64,000 bases of DNA from the NCBI RefSeq assembly GCF_004765605.1, contig NZ_SRLC01000002.1, positions 1,116,001 through 1,180,000 of the forward strand, given 5' to 3'. Under the pieces are notes generated by a model. The model ran no database searches. It was not told where the DNA came from and saw only the letters and a program-made list of their open reading frames with translations. The stretch is from Hymenobacter aquaticus (GTDB lineage Bacteria > Bacteroidota > Bacteroidia > Cytophagales > Hymenobacteraceae). How positions within the stretch are numbered: the first letter of the stretch is position 1; the number at the start of each line of letters is the position of its first letter. The translations under genes and the position numbers were made by a program. This document shows, one piece after another, positions 1-8,274 of this stretch.

Positions 1-347
1 GCCGCGAGCAGCAGCCGGGAGCGGAATAAATCGGGGAGGGCACTGGGCCGGGGCGGCAGCACCACCAGGCGCGGCCGGAGCCGGGGCCATACCAGCGCCT
101 CGAAGCCGGGCTGCCAGATATCGGCGGCCGGGGCCAGCCACAACCCCAGCGGGGCGGTGGCTTCCAATAACACTTTCTGCTTTACCAGCGCCGCCTTGGG
201 CCCCGCGCCCACGCGCGTTTCCTTACCCCCCGCCGGAATCCGGTAGGTGGCAACGGCCTGGTGGTTCAGCGACAGCACAAACAGCAGGGTAGCTGTGAGC
301 AGCGTGAAGCGCAGGCGGGGCAAAAAGTGGGCGATAAAGACCGACAT
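1..347 (-). CDS. Hypothetical protein, N-terminal part only (cut by window edge)
   Basis: An open frame runs leftward from an ATG at 347 to the window edge without a stop (115 codons). The first ~30 residues contain a basic start and one hydrophobic helix (FTLLTATLLFVLSL), so the product is either exported or anchored by a single membrane segment; the rest that is visible is Pro/Arg/Leu-rich with no motif I recognise. A strong Bacteroidota-type promoter (TTG, 20 nt, TATATTTG) ends 18 nt before the ATG, which supports both the gene and this start. The function cannot be judged from the fragment. Confidence 0.6.
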   Translation of the reverse strand, partial: MSVFIAHFLPRLRFTLLTATLLFVLSLNHQAVATYRIPAGGKETRVGAGPKAALVKQKVLLEATAPLGLWLAPAADIWQPGFEALVWPRLRPRLVVLPPRPSALPDLFRSRLLLA

Positions 348-364
348 TCTCAAAGCAATGGCTA

Positions 365-395
365 CAAATATAGCCAAACCCGGCAGCGCGGGCAA
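365..395 (-). promoter_or_regulatory. Bacteroidota promoter (-33 TTG / -7 TATATTTG)
   Basis: On the minus strand TTG at 395-393 is followed after 20 nt by TATATTTG at 372-365, a full match to the Bacteroidota consensus TTG-N19-21-TAnnTTTG. It lies just upstream of the partial gene starting at 347. It is the best promoter match in the window because both elements are present at the right spacing. Confidence 0.65.
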
Positions 396-508
396 GGCCA
401 ACGGGCCAGATTAGCCTGCTTCGGGCCAACAAACGTTGGCTAGATCCGTAGCGGCCGGCCCGTAAAGTCGGAATCAGGGGGAGCAAGGCGGCATCCGGGG
501 GCCACGAG

Positions 509-552
509 AAAGGCCCCGGCCAACTCCGCAAACGAGCTGGCCGGGGCCTTTT
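509..552. terminator. Hairpin terminator downstream of udk
   Basis: Arms of about 14 bp built on AAGGCCCCGGCC and GGCCGGGGCCTT enclose a 15-nt loop, with A and T runs on the two outer sides. It sits 20 nt past the udk stop, so it would end leftward udk transcription. Confidence 0.7.
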
Positions 553-573
553 ACATAGGGGCTGAGAAAAGGC

Positions 574-1203
574 TTATTGCTTGCCTTCCGCTACTTTATT
601 GCGCAGAAATGACACCAGTACTTCCAGGCCCCGGTCGAAGTGACGGTTGTTGGGAATCACGATGTCGGCATCCTGCTTGAAGGGCTTGATGTACTTCTCG
701 TAGGTGGGCGCCACGTGGTTGGTGTAGCGGTAGAGCACGTCTTCCAGGTCGTAGCCCCGCTCGTCCCGGTCGCGCACGATGCGGCGCTGCAGCTTCACGT
801 GCTCCCGGGCGTCGATGTAGACTTTCAGGTCGAGCAGCTTGGCTACTTCCTCGAAGTAGAAGACGAAGATGCCTTCCACCACCACGATGGGTGCGGGCCG
901 GAACACCAGCTCGGCGGCCTTCACGTTGGGATTGTTAAAGGTGTACTCCTGGCGGCGCACTTCCTTGCCCTGGCTGATCTGCAGCACGTCGGCGGCGTAG
1001 GCGGCCGAGTCAATCGAAGAAGGCAGGTCGAAGTTGGTGACGCCGTTCACGTCCGTTGACTGGTTTTCGCGCGGGTGGTAGTAGTTGTCCTGCGAAATCA
1101 GGCAGATGTCTTCTTCCGGAAACGAGGCCAGCAGGCGGCGCAGAAAGGTGGTTTTGCCCGAGGCGCTGCCGCCCGTAATACCGACGATGAAAGGGTGTTG
1201 CAT
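574..1203 (-). CDS. udk: Uridine kinase
   Basis: Phosphorylates uridine and cytidine to UMP and CMP in pyrimidine salvage (cytosolic; family knowledge). The 209-residue product starts MQHPFIVGITGGSASGKTT, placing the P-loop GGSASGKT at residues 11-18. It continues with SQDNYY, NFDLPSSID and VVEGIF, the usual uridine/phosphoribulokinase-family landmarks, and the length is typical. The frame is open 17 codons further upstream, but that extension has no family similarity and the ATG at 1203 puts the P-loop at its normal distance from the start. rdgB lies 108 nt upstream in the same direction, so the two may be co-transcribed. Confidence 0.93.
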   Translation of the reverse strand: MQHPFIVGITGGSASGKTTFLRRLLASFPEEDICLISQDNYYHPRENQSTDVNGVTNFDLPSSIDSAAYAADVLQISQGKEVRRQEYTFNNPNVKAAELVFRPAPIVVVEGIFVFYFEEVAKLLDLKVYIDAREHVKLQRRIVRDRDERGYDLEDVLYRYTNHVAPTYEKYIKPFKQDADIVIPNNRHFDRGLEVLVSFLRNKVAEGKQ

Positions 1204-1275
1204 GGGGGTGGGAAATGGCCCGTACCGGCAGGGCCAACCCTGCAAAAGTAACAAAATGCCGTGGGCCGCGGCGCC

Positions 1276-1298
1276 TTTCGGCCCGTGACGGGCCGAAA
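1276..1298. terminator. Short GC-rich hairpin between rdgB and udk
   Basis: TTTCGGCCCG, a 3-nt loop and CGGGCCGAAA form a perfect 10-bp stem. The uridine run would lie before the stem for leftward transcripts and after it for rightward ones, so it is not a classical terminator for rdgB; it may attenuate or process an rdgB-udk transcript. Confidence 0.4.
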
Positions 1299-1311
1299 AA
1301 ATCCGCCTGTC

Positions 1312-1902
1312 CTACTTTTTAGCGTCCAGATCCTGTAGAAACTCCACCAGCTTGCCCACGGCCCGGGCCCGGTGGCTGAGCGTGTTTTTCTCGGTCAGCG
1401 TCATTTCGGCGAAGGTCAGCGCGTGCCCCTCGGGCTGGAATATCGGGTCGTAGCCGAAGCCGTCGGCCCCGCGCACCGAGGTGGTAATCTGCCCCGGCAC
1501 GGCCCCGTCAAATTCGTGCACCTCCCCGCCGGGCAGCACCAGGGCAATAACCGTCCGGAACTCGGCCTGCCGGTTGGTTTGGTCGCCCAGCTCGCGCAGC
1601 AGCTTGGCCACGTTGTCGGCCGCCGAGCGTTGGGGGCCGGCGTAGCGGGCCGAGTACACGCCCGGCTCGCCGTTGAGGGCCGCTACTTCCAGGCCGGTGT
1701 CGTCGGCGAAGCAGGACGTCTGGTAGTGCTGCCACACGTGCTCGGCCTTCTGGCGGGCGTTGCCGGCCAGCGTATCCCGGGTTTCGGGCAGCTCCTCGTG
1801 GCAGCCAATGTCGTGCAGGCTAACCAGCTCGATGCTGGCCGGCAGCAGGGCCCGGACTTCGGTGAGCTTGTGCTCGTTATTCGTAGCAAAACAGATGCGC
1901 AT
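1312..1902 (-). CDS. rdgB: Non-canonical purine NTP pyrophosphatase (RdgB/HAM1 family)
   Basis: Hydrolyses dITP, ITP and XTP to monophosphates and keeps deaminated purines out of DNA and RNA. The 196-residue protein begins MRICFATNNEHKL, carrying the family's substrate-binding (S/T)xNxxK-type N-terminus. It contains DDTGLEVAALNGEPGVYSARYAG (broken here at DDTGLEV and GVYSARYAG), GFGYDPIF and the C-terminal LSHRARA segment, all diagnostic. The open frame extends 37 codons further upstream, but the family motif sits at the ATG at 1902, so that start is chosen. Confidence 0.93.
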   Translation of the reverse strand: MRICFATNNEHKLTEVRALLPASIELVSLHDIGCHEELPETRDTLAGNARQKAEHVWQHYQTSCFADDTGLEVAALNGEPGVYSARYAGPQRSAADNVAKLLRELGDQTNRQAEFRTVIALVLPGGEVHEFDGAVPGQITTSVRGADGFGYDPIFQPEGHALTFAEMTLTEKNTLSHRARAVGKLVEFLQDLDAKK

Positions 1903-2011
1903 GCGGTGAGGCGGTGAGATGGTGAAATGGGGAGTATGAAGCGGGTTGCCAGAGTGGAAGCCAGAACCGACAGAAGCAGAGCACCACAAGGCCGGGCAAA
2001 GATACGCGCAC

Positions 2012-2033
2012 AAAAAAACCGGCAGAAAGCCGG
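2012..2033 (-). terminator. Terminator after the FN3-like gene
   Basis: On the minus strand CCGGC-TTTCT-GCCGG is followed by seven T. It lies about 40 nt past the stop of the gene at 2074-2481. Confidence 0.6.
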
Positions 2034-2073
2034 CCCGGTTGATTCACCATCTCACCAATTCACTATTTCACCG

Positions 2074-2481
2074 CTACCGGAACATCGACTTGATGCTGCC
2101 CCAGGAACGCTGCACGGCGCTGGGCGTGGTGCTGAGCACGGTGGAGTAGTTCTGGTCGCCGGCGGTGGTGTGCACCGTCAGGCGGTAGGTGAAGGGGCCG
2201 GCCGCGTTGGTGCCCGAAGTACCCCGGAACACGTTGGAATCGAGGTAGAGGTAGCGGCGCTGCCCATTCGGCGACACCGCCGTCATGTGGGTAAACGACG
2301 GCTCGTTGTTGGCTTTGCGCCAGATGTCGTAGCCCTGCACGCCGCTTTCGTTGGCGGCTTCCCATTCTACGCGCACGTTGCTGCCGTCGAAGGAGGCCTG
2401 AAACAGGGTGATAGTCGCGCCGTAGGCAAAGGTCCCCACCAGCAGACATAAAACAGCGAATAGAGTAGCCGTACGGGTCAT
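2074..2481 (-). CDS. Small secreted FN3-like domain protein
   Basis: A 135-residue protein with a clear Sec signal peptide (MTRTATLFAVLCLLVGTFAYGA) followed by about 85 residues with a fibronectin-III-like pattern: VRVEWEAANE, GVQGYDIWRK, FTYRLTV, the beta-strand signature seen in many Bacteroidota surface proteins. No T9SS C-terminal domain follows, so export to the periplasm or outer membrane is expected, not T9SS secretion. The C-terminus (QRSWGSIKSMFR) is basic. There is no enzymatic motif and the function is unknown. It is transcribed away from rpmE2, with a divergent promoter region of ~200 nt. Confidence 0.7.
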   Translation of the reverse strand: MTRTATLFAVLCLLVGTFAYGATITLFQASFDGSNVRVEWEAANESGVQGYDIWRKANNEPSFTHMTAVSPNGQRRYLYLDSNVFRGTSGTNAAGPFTYRLTVHTTAGDQNYSTVLSTTPSAVQRSWGSIKSMFR

Positions 2482-2617
2482 AGGCGGGAGGTAGCAGGGG
2501 CGGGATAGGCAGTAGCTAGGCGGAAACCAAAAATAAACATTTTCCAGTTCTATCGGCCGGTAGTACCGCGAAAACTAGAAAAGACGGCCGGTATTTTTAA
2601 AATCCGGAGCTAACGTG

Positions 2618-2625
2618 TACTTTTG
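2618..2625 (+). promoter_or_regulatory. -7 promoter element for rpmE2
   Basis: TACTTTTG matches TAnnTTTG 53 nt before the rpmE2 ATG. The expected -33 TTG is not present; an AT-rich tract occupies that place. Confidence 0.5.
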
Positions 2626-2678
2626 CAGTCCCTTCCGCAAAATCGGCAGGGCCAGAAGGTTTAAACGGCATCACGACC

Positions 2679-2927
2679 ATGAAAAAAGACATCCACCCCG
2701 AGTATCGCGAAGTTGTGTTTCAGGACACGTCCAGCGACTTTAAATTCATCACCCGCTCGACGATGAACTCCAACGAGACCATCACGATGGAGGACGGCAA
2801 GACGTACCCCGTCATCAAGGTGGAAGTTAGCAGCGCCTCGCACCCTTTCTACACCGGCAAAAACGTGTTTATCGACACCGCTGGCCGCGTTGAGAAATTC
2901 CGCAACCGCTACCAGAAGAAAGCCTAG
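2679..2927 (+). CDS. rpmE2: 50S ribosomal protein L31 type B
   Basis: An 82-residue protein starting MKKDIHPEYREVVFQDTSS, containing HPFYTGK and ending RFRNRY-like (VEKFRNRYQKKA). This is the type B (C-minus) form of L31: the CxxC zinc ligands of type A are absent, as is usual in Bacteroidota. It has its own promoter (TACTTTTG at 2618) and terminator (2978-3010). The GlmU-like gene and holB follow on the same strand, an order common in this phylum. Confidence 0.95.
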   Translation: MKKDIHPEYREVVFQDTSSDFKFITRSTMNSNETITMEDGKTYPVIKVEVSSASHPFYTGKNVFIDTAGRVEKFRNRYQKKA

Positions 2928-2977
2928 TTCTGGTCAGGGGCCGCAAGCGGATGCCTGCAGCGTACTAGATTATACAA

Positions 2978-3010
2978 AACTCCTTTCGGCCTCGCCGGAA
3001 GGAGTTTTTT
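2978..3010 (+). terminator. Rho-independent terminator of rpmE2
   Basis: AACTCCTT and AAGGAGTT arms with further GCC/GGC pairing inside, followed by TTTTTT. It lies 50 nt after the rpmE2 stop. Confidence 0.75.
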
Positions 3011-3152
3011 GTTGGTGCCGGCCCGGCTGCCGGGGCCGCGTGCCCGCAAAGTTGCGGCAGCAGCAAGCGGTTCTACGGGCAAGGCGCTAACTTGCCGCTC
3101 CGAAATTTTTGCCTCCTGTTTTTCAGCTTACGCTTTCTATTTCCCGCCCCGC

Positions 3153-4388
3153 ATGACTGTTCTGCTCTTCGACGACCCCGCCATTCGCCCCCAGCTGCTG
3201 CCCTTTACCTTCACGCGGCCGGTGGCGGCCCTGCGCTGCGGCATCCTGACGGTGGCCGAAAAATGGCAGCACCGCCTCCGGCAGCCGGTGCACTACCTCA
3301 CCGAGCAATACTTGCAAGCCAAATACCCCGCCGGTCCCGTCGGCGGGCCCGCCCTGGTCATCAACGGGGCCGTGTGCCCCGATGAGCTGCTGACCAAGCA
3401 GGTGCAGGCCCTGCAGCCCGGCGAGGCGCTGATGGATGGCGACTTGCTGGTAGCCGCCCACTTGGCGGATGCCGCCCGCATTGCCGAGCTGATTCAGGAT
3501 GGTTTCACGCATACCAAGGAAGTAGCCGAGCCGGTGCTGGCCCTGCGGGAAGTGTGGCACCTGTTTTTGCACAACGGCGCCGAAATCCGCCGCGACTTTG
3601 CCCTGCTCACCGCCGGCCGCACCTCGCAGCCCGTCGGCGACGCCCACACGATTGTTTACGCCCCCGAAAACATCTTCATCGAGGAAGGCGTCAAAATTCG
3701 GGCGGCTATTCTGAACGCCGAGGATGGCCCGATTTACCTGGGCAGAAACTCCCAGGTGCATGAAGGGGCTATTATTAAAGGCCCGCTGGCTTTGTGCGAA
3801 GGTTCACACATCAATGCCGGGGCCAAGATGCGCGGCGACAACACGGTAGGGCCGTTCAGCAAGGTTGGCGGGGAAGTCGGCAACTCCATCCTGCTGGGCT
3901 ACGCCAACAAAGGCCACGACGGCTACCTCGGCAACTCCGTGATTGGCGAGTGGTGCAACCTGGGCGCCGATACCAACACCTCGAACCTGAAGAACAACTA
4001 CGCCCCGGTGAAGATCTGGAGCCACAGCGCCGGCCGCTTCGTGAATACGGGGCAGCAGTTCTGCGGCCTGATGATGGGCGACCATAGCAAGTGCGGCATC
4101 AACACGATGTTCAACACCGGCACGGTCGTCGGGGTAGGGGCCAATATTTTCGGGGCCGGCTTTCCGCGCACGTTTATCCCGTCGTTCAGCTGGGGCGGGG
4201 CCGCGGGCTTCGAAACCTTTAAGCTGCCCAAAGTGGCCGAAGTAGCGGAGCGCGTCATGGCCCGCCGCCACCTGGCCTACGACGCCACCGAGCAGGCCAT
4301 CATGCAGCACGTGTTTGAGGCCACGGCCAAAGACCGGATCTGGGAAAAGGCCGTCGGCAAAGACGCCCCAGCCCCGGCTGCCGAGTAA
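3153..4388 (+). CDS. GlmU-family sugar nucleotidyltransferase / acetyltransferase-like protein
   Basis: A 411-residue protein of the Bacteroidota GlmU-like family. It is expected to act on hexosamine-1-phosphate or UDP-sugars in cell-envelope precursor synthesis, but the substrate is not fixed by sequence. Residues 1-180 are a divergent nucleotidyltransferase-like part (TVLLFDDPAIRPQLLPFTFTRP) without the standard GxGTRM loop. From ~190 a left-handed beta-helix follows with hexapeptide repeats (IYLGRNSQVHEGAIIKGP, LCEGSHINAGAKM). An upstream in-frame TTG-led extension of 48 codons is Ala/Arg-rich and unlike the family, so the ATG at 3153 is used. holB follows after 62 nt. Confidence 0.85.
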   Translation: MTVLLFDDPAIRPQLLPFTFTRPVAALRCGILTVAEKWQHRLRQPVHYLTEQYLQAKYPAGPVGGPALVINGAVCPDELLTKQVQALQPGEALMDGDLLVAAHLADAARIAELIQDGFTHTKEVAEPVLALREVWHLFLHNGAEIRRDFALLTAGRTSQPVGDAHTIVYAPENIFIEEGVKIRAAILNAEDGPIYLGRNSQVHEGAIIKGPLALCEGSHINAGAKMRGDNTVGPFSKVGGEVGNSILLGYANKGHDGYLGNSVIGEWCNLGADTNTSNLKNNYAPVKIWSHSAGRFVNTGQQFCGLMMGDHSKCGINTMFNTGTVVGVGANIFGAGFPRTFIPSFSWGGAAGFETFKLPKVAEVAERVMARRHLAYDATEQAIMQHVFEATAKDRIWEKAVGKDAPAPAAE

Positions 4389-4450
4389 GCACCCGGAGCA
4401 TGCCCGTGGGCGTGCGGAAAGTAACCTAATGCCGAGTAACCACCTCCCGA

Positions 4451-5587
4451 ATGCGCTTTTCTGAAATTCCCGGCCAGGCCGACGTCAAGCGGGTGCTGGT
4501 GCAAACCGTGCACCGGCAGCATGTGGCCCACGCCCAACTGTTTCGCGGGGCCGAAGGCTCGGCGGCCCTGGCCCTGGCGTTGGCCTACGCCACGTTTCTG
4601 AACTGTGAGCAGCGCGGCCCCGAGGCCCAGGATTCGTGTGGGCAATGCCCGGCCTGTCAGAAAAACGACAAGCTGATTCACCCCGACCTGAACTTCATCC
4701 TGCCCGTCACGACCACCAAGGCCGTGGCCAAGGACGCCGTCAGCAGCAAGTTTGCCGCCGACTGGCGCACGTTCGTGCTCGAAAACCCCTACCAGGGCCT
4801 CAACGACTGGATGCAGCACATTGGGGCCGACAACAAGCAGGGCAGCATCTCGAAGGAGGAAAGCGTGCAGCTGCTCAAGCTCGTGTCGCTCAAGGCCTTC
4901 GAGGCGCAGTTCAAAATCGTCATCATCTGGCTGCCCGAGCTAATGCACCCGGCCGCCGCCAATGCCGTGCTCAAGCTGCTGGAAGAGCCGCCACCGGCCA
5001 CCATTTTCCTGCTGGTCAGCTTTTCGCCCGAGCTGCTGCTGCCCACCATCATCAGCCGGGTGCAGCCGGTGGTGGTGCGGCCCTATTCCGAGGCGGAAAT
5101 CACTGGGTTTCTGCGCGACGAGCACCAGGTGCCCGAAGTAAAGGCCCGGCAGATTGCCCAGCTTGTCGAAGGCAACCTTGGAGCCGCCCTGGCCGCCCGC
5201 GAAGCCGCCACCGACAACGACTACTTCACCTTCTTCGTGGAGTGGATGCGTCAGTGCTATGGCTACAAAGTCGACCTGATACTGGCCAAAACGGACGAGT
5301 TTCAGAAGATGGGCCGCGAAAATCAGAAGGAGTTTCTGCAATTTGGCCTCGGCATCCTGCGCAAGGTGCTGCTCTTCGGCATCGACGCGCAGTTTGTGCC
5401 CCACCTGCCCGCCGCCGAGCAGCAGTTCGTCAACGGTTTCAGCCGCTTCGTGCACCTGGGCAATGCCGACGCGCTGAGCCAGGAATTCAACGACGCGCAT
5501 TACCACATTGAGCGCAACGCCAACCCCCGCATGGTGTTCGTGGATACCTCCCTGCGCATCGCCGAGCTGCTGAAAATACCCGCCTAG
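4451..5587 (+). CDS. holB: DNA polymerase III subunit delta' (clamp-loader ATPase-like)
   Basis: A 378-residue AAA+ clamp-loader subunit. The N-terminus (RFSEIPGQADVKRVLVQTV) matches the DnaX/HolB start. The P-loop position reads RGAEGSAAL and lacks the GKT of active Walker A motifs, as expected for delta'. A zinc-finger-like cluster CEQRG...CGQCPACQ lies at ~52-70. KIVIIWLPELMHPAAANAVLKLLEEPP is the sensor/SRC region typical of HolB (broken here as AANAVLKLLEEPP). Together with tau/gamma and delta it loads the beta clamp. Start ATG at 4451. Confidence 0.88.
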   Translation: MRFSEIPGQADVKRVLVQTVHRQHVAHAQLFRGAEGSAALALALAYATFLNCEQRGPEAQDSCGQCPACQKNDKLIHPDLNFILPVTTTKAVAKDAVSSKFAADWRTFVLENPYQGLNDWMQHIGADNKQGSISKEESVQLLKLVSLKAFEAQFKIVIIWLPELMHPAAANAVLKLLEEPPPATIFLLVSFSPELLLPTIISRVQPVVVRPYSEAEITGFLRDEHQVPEVKARQIAQLVEGNLGAALAAREAATDNDYFTFFVEWMRQCYGYKVDLILAKTDEFQKMGRENQKEFLQFGLGILRKVLLFGIDAQFVPHLPAAEQQFVNGFSRFVHLGNADALSQEFNDAHYHIERNANPRMVFVDTSLRIAELLKIPA

Positions 5588-5674
5588 CGGCTGCAAATGC
5601 GGAAAATACAGTTTGGTAATTTACTATAGCAGCTGCTAAAGTAGCCATAGCCGGCGCGGGGCTGCTCCGGGTTG

Positions 5675-5682
5675 TACCTTTG
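5675..5682 (+). promoter_or_regulatory. -7 promoter element for hemC
   Basis: TACCTTTG is an exact TAnnTTTG match, 114 nt before the hemC ATG. No TTG is seen at the proper -33 spacing. If used, the transcript would carry a ~105-nt leader containing the 10-bp tandem repeat at 5704-5737. Confidence 0.5.
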
Positions 5683-5703
5683 CCGAATCAATAATGCGCC
5701 GCC

Positions 5704-5737
5704 ATCCACCGGAATCCACCGGAATCCACAGGAATCC
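5704..5737 (+). repeat. 10-bp tandem repeat in the hemC leader
   Basis: About 3.4 copies of GGAATCCACC: a partial copy at 5704-5710, then copies at 5711, 5721 (last base A) and 5731 (partial). It lies between the likely hemC promoter and its start codon. Confidence 0.8.
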
Positions 5738-5796
5738 AAAAGTAAGTTTTGTGGCTGGGGTGGCGGCCCTTTCTGCTTGTCGTTTTTCTCTCATTT

Positions 5797-6747
5797 ATGG
5801 ATTTGCACCGACCTATTCGTATTGGCACCCGCGGCAGCCGGCTGGCTTTGTGGCAGGCCCACCACGTGGCCGCCCGCCTGGAGCTGGCCCAGCTGACTAC
5901 CGAAATCGTCATTATCACCACCAAAGGCGACATCGTGCTGGACCGCTCCCTGGATAAAATCGGGGCCAAGGGCGTGTTCACCGAAGAGCTGGAGGAAAGT
6001 CTGCGCTCCGGGGCCATTGATATTGCCGTGCACAGCGCCAAAGACGTGCAAAGCACCATTCCGGCAGATCTGGAGCTGCTGGCGTTTATGGAGCGGGAAA
6101 AAGTCAACGACGTCATCGTCAGCTACGACCCCAACCTGGACCTGAGCCGGCCCGACCTGGTTCTGGGCACCAGCAGCACCCGCCGCAAGGCCCTGCTGCG
6201 CCGCCACTACCCGCACGCTACCACGGCCGAGGCCCGCGGCAACCTGCAGACGCGCCTGCGCAAGCTGGAGGAAGGTCAGTACCACGCCCTGGTGCTGGCC
6301 TACGCCGGCGTACACCGCATGGAATACGACCAACTGATCCGCCATGTGCTGCCCGAAACGCAGTTTGTGCCGGCCACCGGGCAGGGCAGCGTGGCCGTAG
6401 AATGTGCCCGCAGCCTGGAGCCGGCCCTGAAAGCGGAGCTGCAACGCCACCTCGACCATGCGCCCACGCACATCTGCCTGCTGGCCGAGCGCGCCTTTCT
6501 GCGCACGATGGAAGGCGGCTGCAGCATTCCTTCCTTTGCCCTAGCTACCTTCACGGCCGAGGGCGCGGTGCAGCTCCACGGCGGCCTGATCAGTCTCGAC
6601 GGGGAGCAGTACCTTGAAGAAACCCTGACCACCGCTGCCGATGCGCGGGCGGTAGAAGCCATGGGCATCGAGCTGGCCGAGCGGATTCTGGGCCGCGGTG
6701 GCCGTGAGATTCTGGACGACATTCGCAGCCAGCGGGCCGTGAGCTAA
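5797..6747 (+). CDS. hemC: Hydroxymethylbilane synthase (porphobilinogen deaminase)
   Basis: Joins four porphobilinogens into hydroxymethylbilane in heme biosynthesis. The 316-residue protein starts MDLHRPIRIGTRGSRLALWQ, the family signature. It has DIAVHSAKDVQ (catalytic Asp region), LGTSSTRRKALL and RGNLQTRLRKL. The cofactor cysteine is in EGGCSIP at about residue 242, the dipyrromethane attachment site. The open frame extends 16 codons upstream (MWLGWRPFLLV), but that part is absent from the family. A bidirectional terminator separates hemC from the convergent DUF2238 gene. Confidence 0.95.
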   Translation: MDLHRPIRIGTRGSRLALWQAHHVAARLELAQLTTEIVIITTKGDIVLDRSLDKIGAKGVFTEELEESLRSGAIDIAVHSAKDVQSTIPADLELLAFMEREKVNDVIVSYDPNLDLSRPDLVLGTSSTRRKALLRRHYPHATTAEARGNLQTRLRKLEEGQYHALVLAYAGVHRMEYDQLIRHVLPETQFVPATGQGSVAVECARSLEPALKAELQRHLDHAPTHICLLAERAFLRTMEGGCSIPSFALATFTAEGAVQLHGGLISLDGEQYLEETLTTAADARAVEAMGIELAERILGRGGREILDDIRSQRAVS

Positions 6748-6769
6748 TCTTGCTCCGCGGATCAAGCAT

Positions 6770-6801
6770 AAAAAAGGCCGGAAGTCAATCCCGGCCTTTT
6801 T
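6770..6801. terminator. Bidirectional terminator between hemC and DUF2238 gene
   Basis: AAAAAGGCCGG and CCGGCCTTTTT arms around a short loop, lying between two convergent genes, with A/T runs on both sides. Confidence 0.8.
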
Positions 6802-6807
6802 CGTTGG

Positions 6808-7452
6808 TTACGCAGTCTGAAGCTGGGGGTGAGATGCGGAGGAGCGGCTCCGGAGCCAGTAGAGCAGCAGGGCGAAAACGGCCCCGCTGGTGTCGGCCAG
6901 CATATCCTTCTGCGCATCCCAGATGTCGCCCTGGCTGCCCAAAAAGGCGGCGCCGGCGTTGCCACCGGCCGTTTCGGCGTACACCCATTCGATCAGCTCG
7001 TAGGTCATGGCCACGGTGCCGATTACGCAGAGCGGAAACAGGTAGGCCACGGCCCTGTTGCGGATAACCTGGTACCGGTCAATCAGCTCCAAAATGGCAA
7101 AGGCGTAGAAGCCCACGCTGACGTGCGCCACCCGGTCGTACATGTTGCGCTTGAACCCAAACAGGTCGTTGAACCACCCGAACGGCACCTTCTCGAAGGT
7201 GTAGTAGCCGCCGATGGTGTGCATAAACAGCAGCACGCTCATGAGCAGGTACGCCAGGTTGGAAAACCGCACGCCGCGCACGTACAGCACCACCAGCGCG
7301 GCGGTAATGGCCACGATAGGCACGTTTTCGGCCACCCAGGTGCCCCGCTCGGCCGGATTAATGGCCAGAACGCTAAATAGGATGAGGTAAGCCAGCAACA
7401 GCAGCTTGGGAAACCAATGGGGCGGCGGGGTGGCCGGACGGGGAGCAGACAT
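6808..7452 (-). CDS. DUF2238 (YjdF-like) inner-membrane protein
   Basis: A 214-residue polytopic membrane protein with about six hydrophobic helices. It contains the DUF2238 landmarks GGYYTFEKVPFG, NMYDRVAHVSVGF, and a C-terminal GSQGDIWDAQKDMLAD that faces the membrane edge. The conserved Asp, His and Glu (YDRVAH, YELIEW) are present. The family's biochemical role is not known. The ATG at 7452 (MSAPRP) is preferred over an upstream frame extension of 44 codons that lacks family similarity. Confidence 0.8.
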   Translation of the reverse strand: MSAPRPATPPPHWFPKLLLLAYLILFSVLAINPAERGTWVAENVPIVAITAALVVLYVRGVRFSNLAYLLMSVLLFMHTIGGYYTFEKVPFGWFNDLFGFKRNMYDRVAHVSVGFYAFAILELIDRYQVIRNRAVAYLFPLCVIGTVAMTYELIEWVYAETAGGNAGAAFLGSQGDIWDAQKDMLADTSGAVFALLLYWLRSRSSASHPQLQTA

Positions 7453-7622
7453 AGCAAAGGAAAGATAAAGACGAGCTTGGCGCACAATACGGATATTTCG
7501 CAGATTCGCCGGGCTGCCGGCCCAAAAAATCGTGGGCCAGAGGGCGTGGCGGGCTACTGGTGTAGCGCCAGCGCCCGAAACCACGTAGTTTTGCCGTTCT
7601 ACCCTTTCACGTACTCTTTGCT

Positions 7623-8267
7623 ATGAAGTCTCTGTTCCGCGCTACGGCCCTCGGCTGGCTGCTGATCTGTTTGCTGGCTCCGGCCGTGCTGGCTGCCAAA
7701 GCGCCCAAAAAAAGCAAGAAAGACCAGGTGGTCACGCTCAGCACCTCGCTGGGTGATATCCGCATCATCCTGTTCGACGCCACGCCCCTGCACAAGGCCA
7801 ACTTCCTGAAGCTGGCCGAATCCGGCTTTTACAACGGCACTACCTTTCACCGCATCATCCAGAACTTCATGATTCAGGGCGGCGATGGTAACTCCAAGGA
7901 TTCAAACCCCGCCAACGACGGCCTGGGCCCCGACAACGACAAAACCATTCCGGCCGAAATCCGCCCCGAGTTCACGCACAAGTACGGCGCGATGGCCGCC
8001 GCCCGGCAGGGCGACTTCGTGAATCCCACGAAAGCCAGCAGCAGCACCCAGTTCTACATCGTCCAGAACCACGACGGCACGCCCCACCTCAACGGCGGCT
8101 ACACCGTGTTTGGCCAGGTTATCAGCGGCCTCGACATCGTGGATAAAATTGCCGCTCAGCCCAAAGACATGCGCGACCGGCCCACTACCGACATCAAGAT
8201 GACGATGAAGGTGGAGAAGCTGAAAAAGAAGAAAATCACGGAGCTCTACGGCTACAAATACGAGTAG
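7623..8267 (+). CDS. Exported peptidyl-prolyl cis-trans isomerase (cyclophilin type)
   Basis: A 214-residue protein with a Sec signal peptide (RATALGWLLICLLAPAVLAAKA) and a cyclophilin fold. Motifs are TSLGDIRIILFD, FYNGTTFHRIIQNFMIQGGD (broken here at FHRIIQNFMIQGGD), STQFYIVQ and GYTVFGQVI. The catalytic Arg of FHRII, the Phe/Met of NFMIQGG and the Gln of TQFYI are all there, so it should be active in the periplasm on prolyl bonds. The insert GNSKDSNPANDGLGPDND is typical of bacterial exported members. An SDR gene begins 7 nt after its stop, which suggests one transcript. Confidence 0.92.
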   Translation: MKSLFRATALGWLLICLLAPAVLAAKAPKKSKKDQVVTLSTSLGDIRIILFDATPLHKANFLKLAESGFYNGTTFHRIIQNFMIQGGDGNSKDSNPANDGLGPDNDKTIPAEIRPEFTHKYGAMAAARQGDFVNPTKASSSTQFYIVQNHDGTPHLNGGYTVFGQVISGLDIVDKIAAQPKDMRDRPTTDIKMTMKVEKLKKKKITELYGYKYE

Positions 8268-8274
8268 CGGGCCC

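Noticed and set aside
223..531. 102-codon leftward frame near the left edge
   Set aside because: It overlaps the better-supported partial gene (1-347) and its promoter, and its sequence looks random.
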